Source: Chromobotia macracanthus (lineage: Eukaryota; Chordata; Actinopteri; Cypriniformes; Botiidae). Taken from it: a DNA stretch of 64,000 nt. Under the pieces are notes generated by a model that did not search any database, was not told the origin of the DNA, and saw only the letters and a list, made by a program, of their open reading frames with translations. The stretch is from the NCBI GenBank assembly GCA_036877525.1, contig JAZGTH010000015.1:3979001-4043000 (forward strand), given 5' to 3'. Below are positions 1-43,109 of the stretch, in pieces (position 1 is the stretch's first letter; each line of letters begins with the position of its first letter). A program made the position numbers and the translations under genes.

Positions 1-59
1 AAACGGTGAATGCAGGATGAGCCCTTAAAATGTGATTCTGGAGGGAGTAACAGTACAAG

Positions 60-231
60 TGATCAACAGCAAGGATGGACAGAGAGGGGAGAGGGAGAGA
101 GAGACAGCGATAGAGAGTGATAGAAGTAGAGCTAGACAGAGAGAGGGTGAGAAAGAGAGAGACAGCCAGAGATGGAGAGACAGACAGCAAGAGAGACAGA
201 GACTGAGAGAAAGAGAGAAAGGAGCTAGAGC

Positions 232-262
<31 letters not shown>

Positions 263-457
263 TGAGAAAGAGATAAAGAGAGGGAGAGAGAGACAGTAAG
301 AGATAGAGAGTAAGAGAGCGAGAAATACAGCAAAAGAGACAGAGACAGACAGCAAGAGAGACAGAGACAGACAGCAAGAGAGACAGAGACAGACAGCAAG
401 AGAGACAGAGACAGACAGCAAGAGAGACAGAGACAGAGAGAAAGACAGAATGTGAGC

Positions 458-536
<79 letters not shown>

Positions 537-735
537 TGAGCTAGAGAGAGAGAGACAGACTGCAAGAGAGACAGAGAGAGAGCCAAAGAGATAGGGAGAC
601 AGACAGCAAGAGAGACAGACAGCAAGAGAGACAGACAGCAAGAGAGACAGAAAGCAAGAGAGACAGAAAGCAAGAGAGACAGAAAGCAAGAGAGACAGAA
701 AGCAAGAGAGACAGAAAGCAAGAGAGACAGAAAGA
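60..735. repeat. GA-rich satellite block with (GA)n core and minisatellite arrays
   Basis: Nearly 680 bp of purine-only or purine-rich sequence. A pure (GA)n core runs at about 455-532. A roughly 22-bp unit (agagacagagacagacagca) is repeated about four times at 336-440, and a 16-bp unit (gacagaaagcaagaga) about six times at 648-735. It lies in the eif3h intron after exon 6, so the transcript carries a long CU tract. Long serine/leucine frames here are repeat artefacts. Confidence 0.95.
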
Positions 736-807
736 AAGTGGGAGAGAGTGTTTAAGAAGACACAGATTCACAGAAGACACAGATAAGACATTGAAAAGCA
801 AGCATAC

Positions 808-29898
<29,091 letters not shown>

Positions 29899-29939
29899 CG
29901 TGAGGTGATGAGAAGCAGAATAAAGCGCGTGAAAGAAGG

Positions 29940-30060
29940 TATTTCCGGCCAGATCCGTCCACTTCCGCTTCCGCGAAGAAATGTGTCAAAATAAAAGTCA
30001 CGCTCATTTAGGACAATGTCTACGTCACGTTTATGCCACAAAATACAAATTACGTCACAG
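29940..30060 (-). promoter_or_regulatory. eif3h proximal promoter with ETS-like and CRE-like motifs
   Basis: Reading the minus strand just upstream of the eif3h ATG gives GCGGAAGCGGAAGTGG (29961-29976) and GCCGGAAAT (29941-29949), which are GGAA cores typical of ETS/GABPA sites in housekeeping promoters. Two TACGTCAC blocks (about 30020-30028 and 30052-30059) match the CREB/ATF core. There is no TATA box at a sensible distance. The start of transcription is inferred to lie within about 29900-30000; the exact position cannot be read from sequence. Confidence 0.55.
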
Positions 30061-30238
30061 TTGGGTTGTTACGAAACGACAATGGTAGTTTTAAGGACTG
30101 TTTTAAAGACAGCGTGTCTGTGTAAAAAAACATTTTGCAACTTTTAACATTGTGTGTGTGGCGTGCAGCTTTTGTAAATTTGCATTTGCATTTAAGTCAA
30201 CTTTTTGTAAAAATGAACTTTTCTGGCGAATGAGTTAG

Positions 30239-30269
<31 letters not shown>
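30239..30269. repeat. (TA)n microsatellite
   Basis: About 15 ta units in the spacer between eif3h and rad21. Confidence 0.9.
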
Positions 30270-30270
<1 letters not shown>

Positions 30271-30521
30271 CTAAAATAAACCATTGGTAATTAAATAATG
30301 ACCTAGTAAAGGTTTATAAAAACTAACTCAACAAGCATGTTGTCAAATGTTTAATTAGGCTTTGCACACCCCTAATGTTTGTAAATGTGTATGCAAACAC
30401 AAGAGCTTCTAGGCTAAAACATTTTTTTTTTAGTCAAGTGACTGTACACCCAAACCAGTACAACATTTTACATCTAGTAAAATTTTAATCAAAATTTTAT
30501 CACAAGTGCATAAAATTCCAA

Positions 30522-30551
30522 TTTAATGAAGGAGGTTAACAAACCTTTAAT
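30522..30551 (-). terminator. candidate rad21 polyadenylation signals (ATTAAA)
   Basis: Minus-strand ATTAAA hexamers lie at about 30527-30522 and 30551-30546, roughly 415-440 nt after the rad21 stop. No minus-strand AATAAA is seen between the stop and here. Location inferred, not proven. Confidence 0.35.
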
Positions 30552-30963
30552 AATCGTAATTGCCATTGAAAGAGATACAAAACATTCAGCTATTGAGTCA
30601 TTAAAAATAAACCATTTCCTCTCAATTGTGACATTATTAAAAAGTTAAAATGTACACATATCTAACTCTACTACAATATAAAACTTACTAGAATAAAGCT
30701 TATGAAGGAAAATAAAACCGAATTGTGGAAAAACAAACTTAAAAATAGTAGTAATAATCCCAATTGGTCTTAACATTGTGGAAGTCCAACATTCAGTAGC
30801 AGAAAACTCTACTATGTGGGTTCAATGTCATCACAATCTTTTGGGGTTTATCTAAAAACTGGCCCAAAATGGACATAAAACAGATACAAAAAACAAGCAA
30901 CAGTAGCAAAACGAAACGGCGTTAAATACAACTACTAAAGACAACGGTAGGCATGGTAGGCAT

Positions 30964-34306
<3,343 letters not shown>

Positions 34307-34349
34307 TGCCCCGGTGTGTGATCAAAGCACCCAGATCTTTCTGCTACAC
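34307..34349 (-). other. rad21: rad21 5' UTR part of the ATG exon
   Basis: A TCTCATTCCAG acceptor precedes 34349. The 43-nt leader GTGTAGCAGAAAGATCTGGG... runs to the ATG. It joins to a predicted non-coding exon in the CpG island. Confidence 0.7.
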
Positions 34350-34619
34350 CTGGAATGAGACAGAACAAAGACTTGAAGGCAATCATTCTTAAAACTATAC
34401 AGACTATGATGTCTAGGTAGGCAGCTCACTAAGATTTGAGACACACCCCATATACGTTCCATATAGGCTGATGTAATGCAACTACATGCAGAAAACCCCC
34501 CACACGATTCATAATATTACCATTAACAGCCTATACATTGCATGTAACAGTGCAACAACAAAACTCATTCAAGAAAACATAAATGCACATATTTAATATA
34601 TTTTCTCGGCTGGATTTAC

Positions 34620-35335
34620 AACAGCGAGCAGGTTTTAAAACATCGCGCCAAAACGAGACTAAAGCTACAACGCAGCCAGTTTCTCTCCATTAAAACGCAG
34701 TTATCCAACTCAACAAAGCGGAAATAGCGCGCGATCAACACGAAACCTCTGTATTGATTTTCAAACAAGCTTTTGGCTAAGAAGTCGATTAGCACGCCAC
34801 GCTAAGTCGCCTTAAAAGCGACATCGCGTCTCGTCGTTACGCACCGCACCGCACGGCGTTTACATCCCGCTGAAACCAAACGCGTAAATCGACAAACGCG
34901 ATCAGCTTTTCACGTCGGACAGTTTACGGAGTCGCGTTTTTCGAGCTAGCATTAACATTAGCCAACTGTTGATTAGCAGGCGCGCTCGGAGCGGCGCGAG
35001 CGTCGCGTTGAACGCTCCCGTTCACATCTTGCGCGTTACGGACACGACTGAGCACAAAATCACGCGTTCGCCGGAGCTCACCATGCAGTTTGCGCTTCGT
35101 TTTTGCTTTCGGCTGCTTCGTGTGCGCAGAAGTTCAGCGACCGTCTCCTCTCATTGAATCCGAGCAAGATGGCGCGCGCGCTCGGCGGGATGTTTACGGT
35201 CAAAATCTGGCGGTGGGCGGGGCTTGCCCGGTGATTGACGGGACGCGGGAACCAATGACGACGCGCGGTGCGGTCGGCAGGGGGCGGTGTCGTGTCGCTG
35301 GACGGAAAGGCGAGGCCAGACGGAGAAGTTTCATT
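34620..35335 (-). promoter_or_regulatory. rad21 CpG-island promoter
   Basis: About 700 bp dense in CpG (gcgccaaaacg, cgcgcgatc, cggagcggcgcgagcgtcgcg, ggcgcgcgcgctcgg) in otherwise AT-rich sequence. A caagatggcg YY1-type motif lies at 35165-35174, typical of YY1-positioned initiation in housekeeping genes. No TATA box. Confidence 0.75.
35082..35160 (-). other. rad21: predicted rad21 non-coding exon 1
   Basis: A strong donor CATG|GTGAGC at 35082 inside the CpG island upstream of the ATG exon. The 5' limit is a guess because the transcription start cannot be read. If used, the spliced leader contains ATG GTG TAG across the junction. Confidence 0.55.
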
Positions 35336-35387
35336 GCACAAACGTCATCGTTTATATTATTATATCATTTATATATTATAAAATATA

Positions 35388-35413
35388 CTATTTTGGGGTG
35401 AACTATCCCTTTA
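35388..35413. mobile_element. terminal remnant of a gggatagttcaccc-type MITE
   Basis: 'ttttggggtgaactatccct' is the end of this family. Only the terminus is left, upstream of the rad21 CpG island. Confidence 0.45.
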
Positions 35414-36702
35414 TGCTGTACTTGACACTAAACAATGATAATCATAATAATAATAAAACTGAAATATTCACATGCACATACATTTCTCTGCCTACATGTG
35501 TTTGTATATCATAATAATATTCACTAATATGAAAACCGTGTCGACTTCACTTGGTCTTTTCTGTACATATCTAAACAAAAAAAAATACATATATACAATA
35601 TTATACATTGTTATAATACATTATTAGTCTATTCTCATACCCAGCCTAACACTAAAAGTGTTTCAGCTTACTGGAGTCAAGAATAATTGATTTCTTTCCT
35701 TGTGTGTAGTTTGCTGCAGGCATTGATTAGTTTCTGTTAAGAAGGAATTGACTTAGTTATCAAAAGGCGGTCATTACCGGCCCGGGTCTCTTTGATGGTG
35801 TTATAAGCTGATTTTGGTGGAGGTGATTAGGAGTCGGACCTGGAGCTTTTCTCATCCATTGATGTACTGCACCTTTGATACTGAGACTAAATGAATTTAG
35901 ATCTCACTGTGGCAGCCGGGGAACAGATTCATTGTGGAGGACACTGTGTCATATTAGCAAAAATAACAATAGGAATGTAATGTAATTGAACACAATTGAC
36001 ACATAAATGTGTATTCCCAGGGGCCAGAGATCATATAGGCTGTGTTATTTAAAGAGCATTAACATAAACTAGACAGATTGTTTGAGTAACGTGTATAAGT
36101 GGACGTACGTGTTTTGTGGCTTTCTATTCCTCTGTTGAAAAAGCAGTAAAAGAATTTACAGTGTGAGAGGGATTGCGAGCCAAGCAGCATATAATCTTCC
36201 AAACACTTTTAAATATGTCTAAAAAATCTTTGCATAGATAAATGGACTCTTCTTCGTGGCCTTAGATACATTTTAGTGTCGCCGCAATCAAATTCATCTG
36301 AGCATAACATCTGAGACTAAAAATAATTTTGAGGGTGCTGACCACAGTTCACGAGGGTTGGATTTGGAGTCTGCAAAAGCTGCATCATTCTGCTGCAAAT
36401 AAAAGAGAATGTATATATTGAAGAAGGATTGGATTACACTAAAAGCAAATACAACTTCTGACAGAGTGACAACAATAGCTGTTGGTTCCTTAACTAAATG
36501 TAATTATGGTTTATTGGACTCAATATGACTATTTCTACGCCATGTTTTTGGATAGCTTGACTGCATATGATATTAAGCTATTCAAACTGCTTTAATTACT
36601 GAGCTCAAAATGGCCAGTCTCAGGTGAACGTAAGAACATGTTTCAACACAGTTCACAATAAACCTTTATGCAGTGTAATCACACATAAACATTATTGTTA
36701 AG

Positions 36703-36875
36703 TTGTTAGTGTAATGTTTAAATGCTACAATTAAAAAGTGTGTGAATAATATTCTTATAATCAATAACGTAATACAATGATGATAGATGTTTTTAACATT
36801 TCTAGAACATTCAGAATTACACAAATGGAAGTGTTATAGAAACATTCTTACAACCTAAAATTGTTAGCTGGGTAG
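36703..36875. mobile_element. ACCCAGCTA-type element, right part
   Basis: Ends 'acaacctaaaattgttagct' then gggta, the same terminus as 19551 and 51829. The left end is uncertain. In the ext1-rad21 spacer. Confidence 0.55.
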
Positions 36876-37714
36876 TCGCATATACCACTAGCAGACATGC
36901 AATAAAACCCACACAAATTTTTGTGTCTAACTTCTGTTCAAAGAAAAGTCGACCCCACCATCCACCCACCCCATAGCCACAAAATGATTATCACATACAT
37001 CAGTAATATATTCCGTATTTAGATTGTATTCTTTCTTTTTTATTAAATATAATTCCTGCATTTTTATCTGCCTCTGATAACACACCACGGCAGGGTGTTT
37101 TTTCATTAAAAGCCCCACTCTGAGTGCCCTGATGTGTGGATGATTAGGGGTGGCTGTATTGCAGGGTGTATAATGTCGGTACTGCTGAATAAATCTGTAG
37201 AAATGAAAGGCAGATGACAGCCTCCATCTCATCAACAGGATCAGCCCCTGTCTGTTATTACACGCCTCCAAAGTGATCACACTGAGATTTATATAAACAC
37301 AGCTGCTGATTTACTGAAAGTCCACATGAATGTGTATTTTAATTCAGTTCCGTTTAAACCAGCTATTCAGAATTCAATAGTGAATGTCTTTAAAATTCCA
37401 ATTAAATTCACAATTTGAATTGAAGTGGTAAACGGGAATACAGAATTGCAATTCAGATTTGAATTAAAAGGCAAACCGTGTAATTTAGCGTCACAAAAGT
37501 AAACATGTTGCATGAACACTCTTCCCCACCCTAGTCTCGTCCAAGAAAGGTTAATATTAAGTAATATATTATGATGGTTTTTGTATGAACTACCCATAAA
37601 CATGTTAACATACAACATATGCAGTATATTTTCAAAAAAACTGGATATTAACAATTGAAAATCACTAAAATATGTATTTAATTTTGTTATATTTACTACA
37701 TTACATTTAATTAC

Positions 37715-38008
37715 GGGGCAGTTGTGGCCTAATGGATAGAGTTAGACTTGTAACCTAAAGGTCACAGGTTTGATTTCCAATGCCAGCAGGAAACAACTGA
37801 GGTGCCCTTGAGCAAGACCACCAATTGGTCCCCGAGCGCTGCAGTGAATGGCTGCCCACCGCTCTGGGTGTGTGTGTGTGTGTGTGTGTTTACTACTCAC
37901 TGCTTCTAATGTGTGTGTGTGCACTAACATGGATGGGTTAAATGCAGAAGACTAATTCAGAATAATAGTTATCATATTTGGCCTGCATGTCTCTTCACTT
38001 CATTTTAC
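37715..38008 (+). mobile_element. tRNA-derived SINE (ggggcagttgtggcctaatgg type)
   Basis: The tRNA-like head gtggcctaatggatagagtt plus 'cacaggtttgatttccaatg' is followed by 'gaggtgcccttgagcaagac', 'gctgcccaccgctctgggtg', a (gt)n run and 'gggttaaatgcagaagac'. This is a well-known type of fish SINE. In the ext1-rad21 spacer. Confidence 0.85.
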
Positions 38009-38275
38009 TGACCACAATAAAACAACACTTTTCAGACAGCTCCACTCTAACCCAAGACCTGAAAATAATTCCCTGGATCTTTTCTGCAAAACCAATTTGC
38101 ATTCATGGCTATGTTAAATCATTTTGACAGTACTGAATCTGAAGAAATTTGTTTAAACGGTTGAGAATAACACTTCATATAAACAGGCATAATTAGTAAC
38201 AAAAATGTATGATGTAACTATCTGTTTTCCACGAAGCTTGTATTGGACTAATGCAATTTATTGCATTAATTTGTG

Positions 38276-38521
38276 AAGTGAAAGTGACATATTTGTCAGG
38301 TATGGTAATCCATACCCGAAATGTGACCTCTGCATTTAACCCATCACTAAGTGAGGAGTGAACACAGACACCCGGAGCAGTGGGCAGTACTGCTGCACCC
38401 AGGGAGCAATCGTGGGTTAGGTGCCTTGGTCAAGGGCATTTCAGTTGCAACCTGCCGGCACTGAAATCAAACCAACAACCTTCTGATTACAAGTCCAACT
38501 CGCTAACCAGTAGCCCACAAC
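38276..38521 (-). mobile_element. tRNA-derived SINE, inverted second copy
   Basis: Reverse-strand copy of the SINE at 37715. On the plus strand 'cctctgcatttaacccatca', 'cggagcagtgggcagtactg', 'ggtgccttggtcaagggcat' and the inverted tRNA head are visible. The pair is separated by about 270 bp. Confidence 0.85.
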
Positions 38522-38936
38522 AGAATTTCTTTGCTTTGCATCTCACCAAATTCCTCCTGTTATTCCATTTCAAATTCCAAATCAACATCCTCTGATGTGT
38601 GGCCAAATTCAATTTCAATTCCTCTTCAACTGAAAGCAAGTCATTTGGTAAACTCAGAATTTTGTCCAGCCCTACAATTATCTTGAAGTGTGTTTGAGGG
38701 ATAGAAGCTGTCAAGAGCTTTTATGGTACGCAGCCATGGAAAGGATTCCAGCACAATAAATGTTCCAGTTGGCTCAGCTGTCAGTGATTTATGAATGAGT
38801 GGAAGTTTTGGCTACTTTCTCTATCTCACAGCTGTGTGAGAGTTGTGCTTTATAGCTGTGTCATTATAGCAGCAGATGACAGGCTTCAAATCACTGTCAT
38901 TTCAGAATTATTTAAAATGTGTCATTTGTTTGAAGA

Positions 38937-39035
38937 CAGTTCACCCAAAACTGAACATTCTGCCATCATTTGCTTAGCCTCGCCTGAATTCATTTCTTCC
39001 TTCTGTTGAACACAAAGACAGACTGAACGTAATAG
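38937..39035. mobile_element. gggatagttcaccc-type MITE, left-arm fragment
   Basis: 'cagttcacccaaaactgaac', 'tctgccatcatttgc' and 'cttctgttgaacacaaagac' match the left arm of the family. The right arm is replaced by another element. Confidence 0.65.
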
Positions 39036-39036
39036 C

Positions 39037-39370
39037 CAGGTAGGCTTTTCTATAGAATGAAAATAAATAGAAATATGACCTGTGTGCTTATTATTGTTAT
39101 GACTTTTAAAAGATTCTTCACATTCTGATAGCAATCACTAAGCAAAGTGGTGTAAACATATTTATATTTATTTTCTGTGGAATGCACAAGACCATAAACT
39201 GTTCAGCCAATCATTGCATTCGGTCTGAATGTCTGGATGTCCTACCTGCCTGTCAAACTATGCATGCATTCATGTTTAGGAGGAGGCGTGGCTTTAGAGA
39301 GCGCTCTGAAGGGAGGGCGGATCTTATCCTTTCAAAGCTAGCTTGTTACTGCTAGCCTCTTCCTTTCAGT
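39037..39370. mobile_element. long-inverted-repeat element copy
   Basis: Contains 'ttcacattctgatagcaatc', 'cattgcattcggtctgaatg' and 'gctagcttgttactgctagc', shared with 25792 and in part with 43186 and 60442. It lies in the ext1-rad21 spacer directly after a MITE fragment (38937-39035). Confidence 0.6.
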
Positions 39371-40511
39371 ATTTAGCATTCTAAATGTTCATCTACTTCA
39401 CAAAAAAAGTAAATCACAAATAGCACAAAGTTATCAAATATCATTTATTTTTTTTATAAAACCATTTTTCATATCTCAAAAATCTGAACTTATGTTATTG
39501 TCATAACAGTGTAAAATAATTACTTTACAGGGCTCAAGGATAAAGCAAAGAAATCAAAAACAAAATAAGAACAATGAAGTTTTCATGTCTGTACAAACAC
39601 AAGAGCGACTGAAACCAAGATGTTCCTACAAAACCGCAGGAATGTCAGAATTATAACCATCAGAACAAGAAAATAAAGTCTCAACTCATCTCAGCTCTCT
39701 CATTTACTCTGTTTTGACCAGCACCTTAGATTAAAAGGTGAGTGTTTATCTAGATTACTGTAACCACTGTCATTAAAAAAAATCCAGTGTTCGACTAAGA
39801 AAACTAAATTAATTTTGTGTTAGCACACAAGAAGAGAGAGATGATAACCATACAAGACTGACGTTACACAGGAAGAGAAACTGAGCTGAAGGCTATTAAA
39901 AAAAACTTGTGTCTTGAGAAAAGGCACATTCATTTAAGACAAAAAAGCTTTAAAAGGACATGCGAGTCTTAGCCATCCTATATGCATGGTTATACCACAC
40001 ATTACTGTTATGCATTATTTTACTGTAATCTGATCTTACAGTCATTTTCTCATGTTATATGATGTTGAATTACTGCACAAGTCTTGAAATGTCCACTAAC
40101 ATTTCATAACCGATACAGCGCCTCCAACAAGCAGTCAACATGGGACCAGGGAAACAGTGTAGTCTAGTTAACTAGACTAACTCTAGCAGACCTCTGACAC
40201 AGCGTTTCCTGCATCATCATCACCTCTGATTCAGAACCTTGTGCTTTCACTAATACTGAGATTAGATCGGTTTCTCTTTTTCTCTGCAGTCAGTTTCTCA
40301 CATTAGTGAGGTTAAAACGGCAAAAGCAATTTAATCCCTCAGAGAGACTCGAAATCCAGTTTCTTACTCTGTGTTTTCACAATCTAGATAACCATCATTT
40401 CAAAGTAAAGCAAAACTTTAAAAAATCAGACTGTTTGTGTAATAGAGTGAGAGGTATGAACAAAGTTTTATGCTGTGATATGATAACAATGTGCATCGTC
40501 ATGTGGCAACT

Positions 40512-40770
40512 TTAAAGTTACTCCATAACTTCTGCCTCTATGTCACTATCTCTGTATGAAACATAAAACTGTAGGATATATAAGTCAAATTAAGTCAGAC
40601 TGACATTTCCTGGGGAATCCGACCCAACTCAAATTATAATTCATTATTATAAATGTACCGTTGTGATTCGGGGTAAGGAGACCGTTTTGAACACTGATCT
40701 GTCATGTACTTGCTCAAAAACAGATTTTTGCTTATTTGTTTATGAAGAAAGTGACAGATAACAGCTTTAA
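40512..40770. mobile_element. TTAA-type MITE, copy 6
   Basis: ttaaagttactccataactt at the left and gacagataacagctttaa at the right, with family blocks 'gaaacataaaactgtagg' and 'ctgatctgtcatgtacttgc'. It lies in the ext1-rad21 spacer, perhaps inside or below the ext1 3' UTR. Confidence 0.75.
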
Positions 40771-41753
40771 CTGAACATTTGACTGAGGAATTGATTGCCA
40801 TGGGCAATCAAGTGAATTTCTTTCTCCAGAAAATCTCATCTGATTATTTTTTTTATCTGAAACATACCAAGAAGCAAACCAGAAGATCATTCAGACCAAA
40901 TGAATGAAAAGTCTGACATGACATCAGCACAAATACAGCTTCACTTTATGTAACACTTAATAAGGTTTTATCTTGATATGGTTTGACATGTTTGCAGTAG
41001 TTTCTTTAACACAAAAATTTAAAGCTTGGTTGACACATTTCTAAGGTCACATGACAATGTCATACCGCCCAGGTCATACAGAAGTATAATACTGAACCAA
41101 GTTGTGTTTAACAGGGTAAATGGAAATTGCACAGTAGGGATGTTCAGATATTAAGAAATCTTTTAAAAAACAGTTTTACATGTTTGGACTGAAAACAGCA
41201 TTACTTCACTCTGTTCCTCATACAGAAGTACATCTTCTCTATTCCATCCAGATTCAAGAAGGGTATATAAGAGAAAATGAGTTCATAGTTCTTTCAGAAC
41301 AGAAAATCAATGGAAGACTTAGTCAACTTCTCCTGAATGATTGATGCTCTCTGCCGTCTTCACAGGCCTAGTATTTTTTAGGAGGTTCAATGTTAAATTT
41401 ACATTTCTTCACAACTACATATCTTGTGTGCTTACACTTGAGCCATTGAGCATTTTAGCACAAAAACACAAGCTGACCGGACACACACGGCAAAGTTTTG
41501 GGAGTGATAACTGCATCTACATGACAGTTCTTTGTGTGTATGGAATACAGGACTCACTCTTGAAACTGTGAAACAGTGCTAACAAAAGCAATGTTTTCTC
41601 ATCTCACGTGTGTAAACCGGAAGCGTGGATGCCAAAAATTTTACTTTAACTGTTTTTGATTAAAGAAATATTGGTGACTGGAGACACATTAACGCCTGGC
41701 AAAACAAAAACATGCTGATGCCCGTTACTCTGCATGCACTCTCTGGATGGTAA

Positions 41754-41759
41754 TTTATT
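41754..41759 (-). terminator. candidate ext1 polyadenylation signal (AATAAA)
   Basis: First minus-strand AATAAA noticed after the ext1 stop codon, giving a 3' UTR of about 1.2 kb. Not confirmed by any transcript evidence. Confidence 0.35.
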
Positions 41760-42923
41760 GGCTACAGCTAGACTGCAGAACCGCAGCAAGAAAAGATCCA
41801 AATTTTTATCAGTTGATGTAGTCATGATGTGGTCAGTGTCAAAAAAACTGTTAGTTACTGCTAGTTGTTTAGTTTGATTCTGTACACACTATGCTGATTT
41901 CATAAAAATCTCAGTACCTACATTTCTAGATTTCATCTGGTTGTAGAATGTGGTTGCCGCTCTTGAAAATAACCAAACAGAATTGGATTAAGCAGTCAGA
42001 AGTGGAGTGACACCAGTTTTTAGCTGCAGTGTGAACATGGTCATTGCACTCAAGAAGAAACCCAAATAAAACAAAACAATGTTTGTGGCATTGGGTCAAA
42101 ATCACCCAAAGTATAATTAAAAGATTATTTGAACAACAAAAAAAGGTTTGTGAAGAAAGAAAAAAACAAAACTTTGGGCTAATAAAAAAAAAAACAAGCA
42201 GCATAAACAACATGTTTTTGCATTCACACAAAACTCCTTTTGGACTCTCAGATCTCCATCTGAAAGTTCAGGCACTGTGATGTTTTGATTTGTGTGTGGC
42301 GGACTCGCACGCTCTGCTTCTCGGCAGGACATTGCCCCATGCTTTAAAAAGGGAGTAAGACTTGCCAGAGTAATAGAAGGCAAGCAGAATAAATATTGAT
42401 AACTCACAGATGACCTAGACCTACTGTGACCCCACCAGCCTGATATATCTCCTGTCTTTTGGAGGGGGGGGGTCCATCCTGCAGGCCAGCAATCCATTCC
42501 AGAGGTTGAACCCATGTGCGGTTCTTCGTATTCCAACTGTGTGTGATTTTGTGTGCACGGCTCCCCATCGCGGGGTGGGTTGCCATGGTTACCGTTGTCA
42601 TTGGCAAAGCATTACAAGAGGGGGCGAGGAAGACAAAGGCTGCCACAACTGGCTTTTGGTATTTGTGTTGCGCTAAACTCATTCAAATACCGAATAATCT
42701 CAATGAAATCTTGGCCAATCCTTCAAACCTTTTTGAACGTTTACTTCTGAATATCTTCTACTATTTTCAAACTATTTCAAGCACAACACTTCCCCCACCT
42801 CGAGCTGCCCCTCCCTGAAGGATTCAACGTCCCCTTTTATGCCCCCGTTTATCTGGCGCAGGGCTCTTGGGGTTTCCGAATGCCATTTTTCACCCCTGTT
42901 CGGAGGGAAGGCGATCAGCTGTG

Positions 42924-43109
42924 TTAGAGTCTCTCGATGTCTCTGTACTTCTTGCGCAGTATGGATACCTGGTCTTTGAACAGAACGGGATCCAGTCTCA
43001 TCTGCGAGTGCACCAGGGGCATCGTGCCAAACCAGCTGGCAAACCTGTTCATGCACATCTGCCGCTGGGCAAAATGGTCGGGGTCCGCCCAGCGTGATGC
43101 CCGTGAGGT
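42924..43109 (-). CDS. ext1: ext1 exon 11 (C-terminus, stop)
   Basis: 186 nt: TSRASRWADPDHFAQRQMCM to ILRKKYRDIERL and TAA at 42926-42924. Acceptor CTCCTCAG. Confidence 0.97.
   Translation of the reverse strand, partial: TSRASRWADPDHFAQRQMCMNRFASWFGTMPLVHSQMRLDPVLFKDQVSILRKKYRDIERL

Larger units (their letters stand above)
29900..30963. other. spacer between eif3h and rad21 (utp23 not found)
   Basis: Contains the eif3h promoter at its left end, a (TA)n run, AT-rich sequence, and presumably the rad21 3' UTR at its right end. No plus-strand frame resembling UTP23, the gene found here in mammals, is present on either strand. Confidence 0.8.
35340..42923. other. spacer between rad21 and ext1
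   Basis: About 7.6 kb holding a pair of inverted SINEs (37715-38521), MITE fragments (36703, 38937, 39037, 40512) and probably the ext1 3' UTR at its right end. I see no exon of aard, slc30a8 or med30, the genes found between RAD21 and EXT1 in mammals. Confidence 0.75.

Noticed and set aside
35078..35401. Frames of 87-103 codons in the rad21 CpG island
   Set aside because: Opposite-strand overlapping frames explained by base composition at the promoter. No homology recognised.
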